DNA from: Candidatus Dormiibacter inghamiae
Lineage (GTDB): Bacteria; Chloroflexota; Dormibacteria; Dormibacterales; Dormibacteraceae
DNA: 43,248 nt
NCBI GenBank assembly: GCA_016464825.1
Contig: JAEKNQ010000024.1
Coordinates: forward strand, 1 to 43,248
Direction of reading: 5' to 3'
A model generated the notes under the pieces. It saw only the letters and a list, made by a program, of their open reading frames with translations, was not told the DNA's origin and made no database searches. Positions within the stretch are counted from its first letter, which is position 1, and every line of letters starts with the position of its first letter. Made by a program: the position numbers and the translations under genes. Positions 42,249 through 43,248 of this stretch are shown here, piece after piece.

Positions 42249-43093
42249 ATGGCAGTAGCGCAAATCGAGACCGCGCCAGGTGACCTGCAGCTAACCACCG
42301 GAAGCATCTGGAGTTCATCGCCGAAGCCCGGCGGGTCGGCGCTGAGGTGCTGCTCTTTCCTGAGCTCTCGCTGGTCGGTCACGGTAGCAGCATCGACACT
42401 CTCGACCTGGCTCTCGCTCTCGACGACCCGCGCATTGCCGAAATAGCCGCTGCCTCAGCCGAAATGTGCACTGTATTCGGCTTCATCGAAGAGGGTCCAG
42501 CTGCCCAGTTTTACAACGCAACGGCCGCCGTGCGCCGAAGCCGGGTCGAGTTCGTCCATCGCAAGATCAACCTGGCGACGTACGGCAGGCTTGAGGAGGG
42601 CAAGTATTACGCGAGCGGCCGCAAGGTGGATACCTTCGAGGTCATGCCAGGCTGGCGCACCGGCGTACTCATCTGCGCCGATCTCTGGAACCCGCCTCTT
42701 GTCCACCTGGCAGCAATGCGTGGCGCCACGCTACTCCTCAGCCCCATCAGTTCGGCGATCGAGGCCGTTGGCGCCGAGTTCGACAATCCTGGTGGCTGGA
42801 GGATCAACGTCCAGTTCTACGCAATGATCTATGGAATGCCAATCGCGATCGCCAACCGGGTCGGCCATGAGGGCGACCTTACCTTCTGGGGCGGCTCGCG
42901 GATCCTTGATCCGTTCGGCAACACCTTGGCCGAGGCGCAGCCTGCGAGCGAACAGCTCATCGTCGCAGAGCTCGATTACAACGCCCTCCGCAAGGCTCGG
43001 TATCTATTGCCTACCGTGCGGGACAGCAATGTTTCATTGATCGTGCGCGAGCTCGCGCGACTGAACCGAACAGCCGGCATCCTCGACATGTGA
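42249..43093 (+). pseudogene. Carbon-nitrogen hydrolase (nitrilase/omega-amidase family) with a frameshift
   Basis: From ATG 42249 the frame reads AVAQIETAPGDLQL and then, after a one-base loss near 42291, NHRKHLEFIAEARRVGAEVL from the next frame. The rest to 43093 is continuous. The Glu-Lys-Cys triad is intact: LLFPELSLVGHG, VEFVHRKINLAT, and GVLICADLWNPP. Family members hydrolyse nitriles, amides or carbamoyl compounds. Because only one base separates the two frames, this is either a recent frameshift or a sequencing error; if repaired the protein would have about 281 residues. It follows the transporter in the same direction and may act on imported nitrogen compounds. Confidence 0.75.
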
Positions 43094-43248
43094 GACCTCT
43101 GTCCGACCAAGTCCCTTCAGTCGCGACCATCTGGCGCGTCCTCTCTCGCAATGGCCCAGTCATCCCTCAGCCCCACAAGCGCCCCAAGTCCTCCTTCCTC
43201 CGCTTCGAAGCCGACCTGCCCAACCAGCTCTGGCAGGGCGACCTCACC
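43090..43248 (+). mobile_element. IS481-type transposase, partial (runs off the window)
   Basis: An open frame that starts at or before GTG 43090 reads SVATIWRVLSRNGPVIPQPH, KRPKSSFLRFEADLP and NQLWQGDLT, matching the region before the first catalytic Asp of IS481-family DDE transposases (the WQGDLT strand holds that Asp). The helix-turn-helix before it and the rest of the catalytic core are not in view. It overlaps the nitrilase stop, so an insertion or chance fusion lies right at the end of that gene; no terminal inverted repeat could be identified. Confidence 0.7.

Noticed and set aside
1..43248. tRNA, rRNA and CRISPR arrays
   Set aside because: No cloverleaf, conserved rRNA stretch or spaced direct repeats were seen on either strand by reading; a covariance-model search was not possible.

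Overview
The window is high-GC DNA from an actinobacterium or a close relative. Evidence is the strong G/C third-position bias, frequent GTG/TTG starts, ATGA/GTGA stop-start overlaps, lipoprotein binding proteins, GntR/FadR and IclR regulators, two LLM-type (F420-dependent-like) oxidoreductases and an IS481-type transposase. No rRNA, tRNA or CRISPR array was seen. The content is catabolic and transport-related: uptake systems, hydrolases, flavoproteins and local regulators.

Layout. (a) 2-367: the end of a sugar ABC permease. (b) 0.5-7.8 kb, minus strand: a five-gene cassette transcribed right to left (SnoaL/NTF2-like protein, large CocE-type hydrolase with an unusual N-terminal module, double-VOC protein, acyl-CoA-dehydrogenase-fold flavoprotein, second CocE-type hydrolase). 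(c) 8.0-19.6 kb: a mosaic in which intact genes (GntR/FCD regulator, SDR, NmrA-like, sugar-binding lipoprotein, amidohydrolase, divergent M24 protein, D-2-hydroxyacid dehydrogenase) alternate with at least ten truncated, frameshifted or fused remnants (flavin monooxygenase, cupin, DUF3500, FAH, GntR, sugar ABC ATPase, CocE tail, RidA, M20, FAD-binding protein). The M24/dehydrogenase part is visibly more A/T-rich. (d) 19.7-25.4 kb: a complete branched-chain-type (Liv) ABC operon, with an acetamidase/formamidase gene convergent to it. (e) 25.9-33.4 kb: a second complete Liv operon with its binding protein last, then a RidA-like gene and an LLM / TIGR04076 / LLM cassette. (f) 34.1-43.1 kb: a probable glycine-betaine/methylamine module. 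A betaine-homocysteine-methyltransferase-like gene and a sarcosine-oxidase-like gene lie on the minus strand. They diverge from an IclR regulator, an alpha/beta-hydrolase-fold protein lacking its nucleophile, a full OpuC-type transporter and a frameshifted nitrilase. A 39-residue Cys-rich peptide gene sits at the edge. (g) 43.09 kb to the end: an entering IS481-type transposase.

How it works together (inference). Region f can import betaine (OpuC-type system), transfer a methyl group to homocysteine, and oxidise an N-methylglycine to glycine and formaldehyde. Region d can import and hydrolyse small amides. Region e looks like uptake plus flavin-dependent oxidation of an unknown nitrogenous compound. 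Region b is an uncharacterised ester/amide degradation cassette. Region c is a decaying catabolic island that still has operator-like palindromes and a near-consensus promoter. The most unusual items are the nucleophile-less hydrolase inside the betaine operon, the Cys-rich peptide, the module fusion at 4746-7040, the paired palindromes at 11843 and 12333, and the LLM/TIGR04076/LLM cassette.
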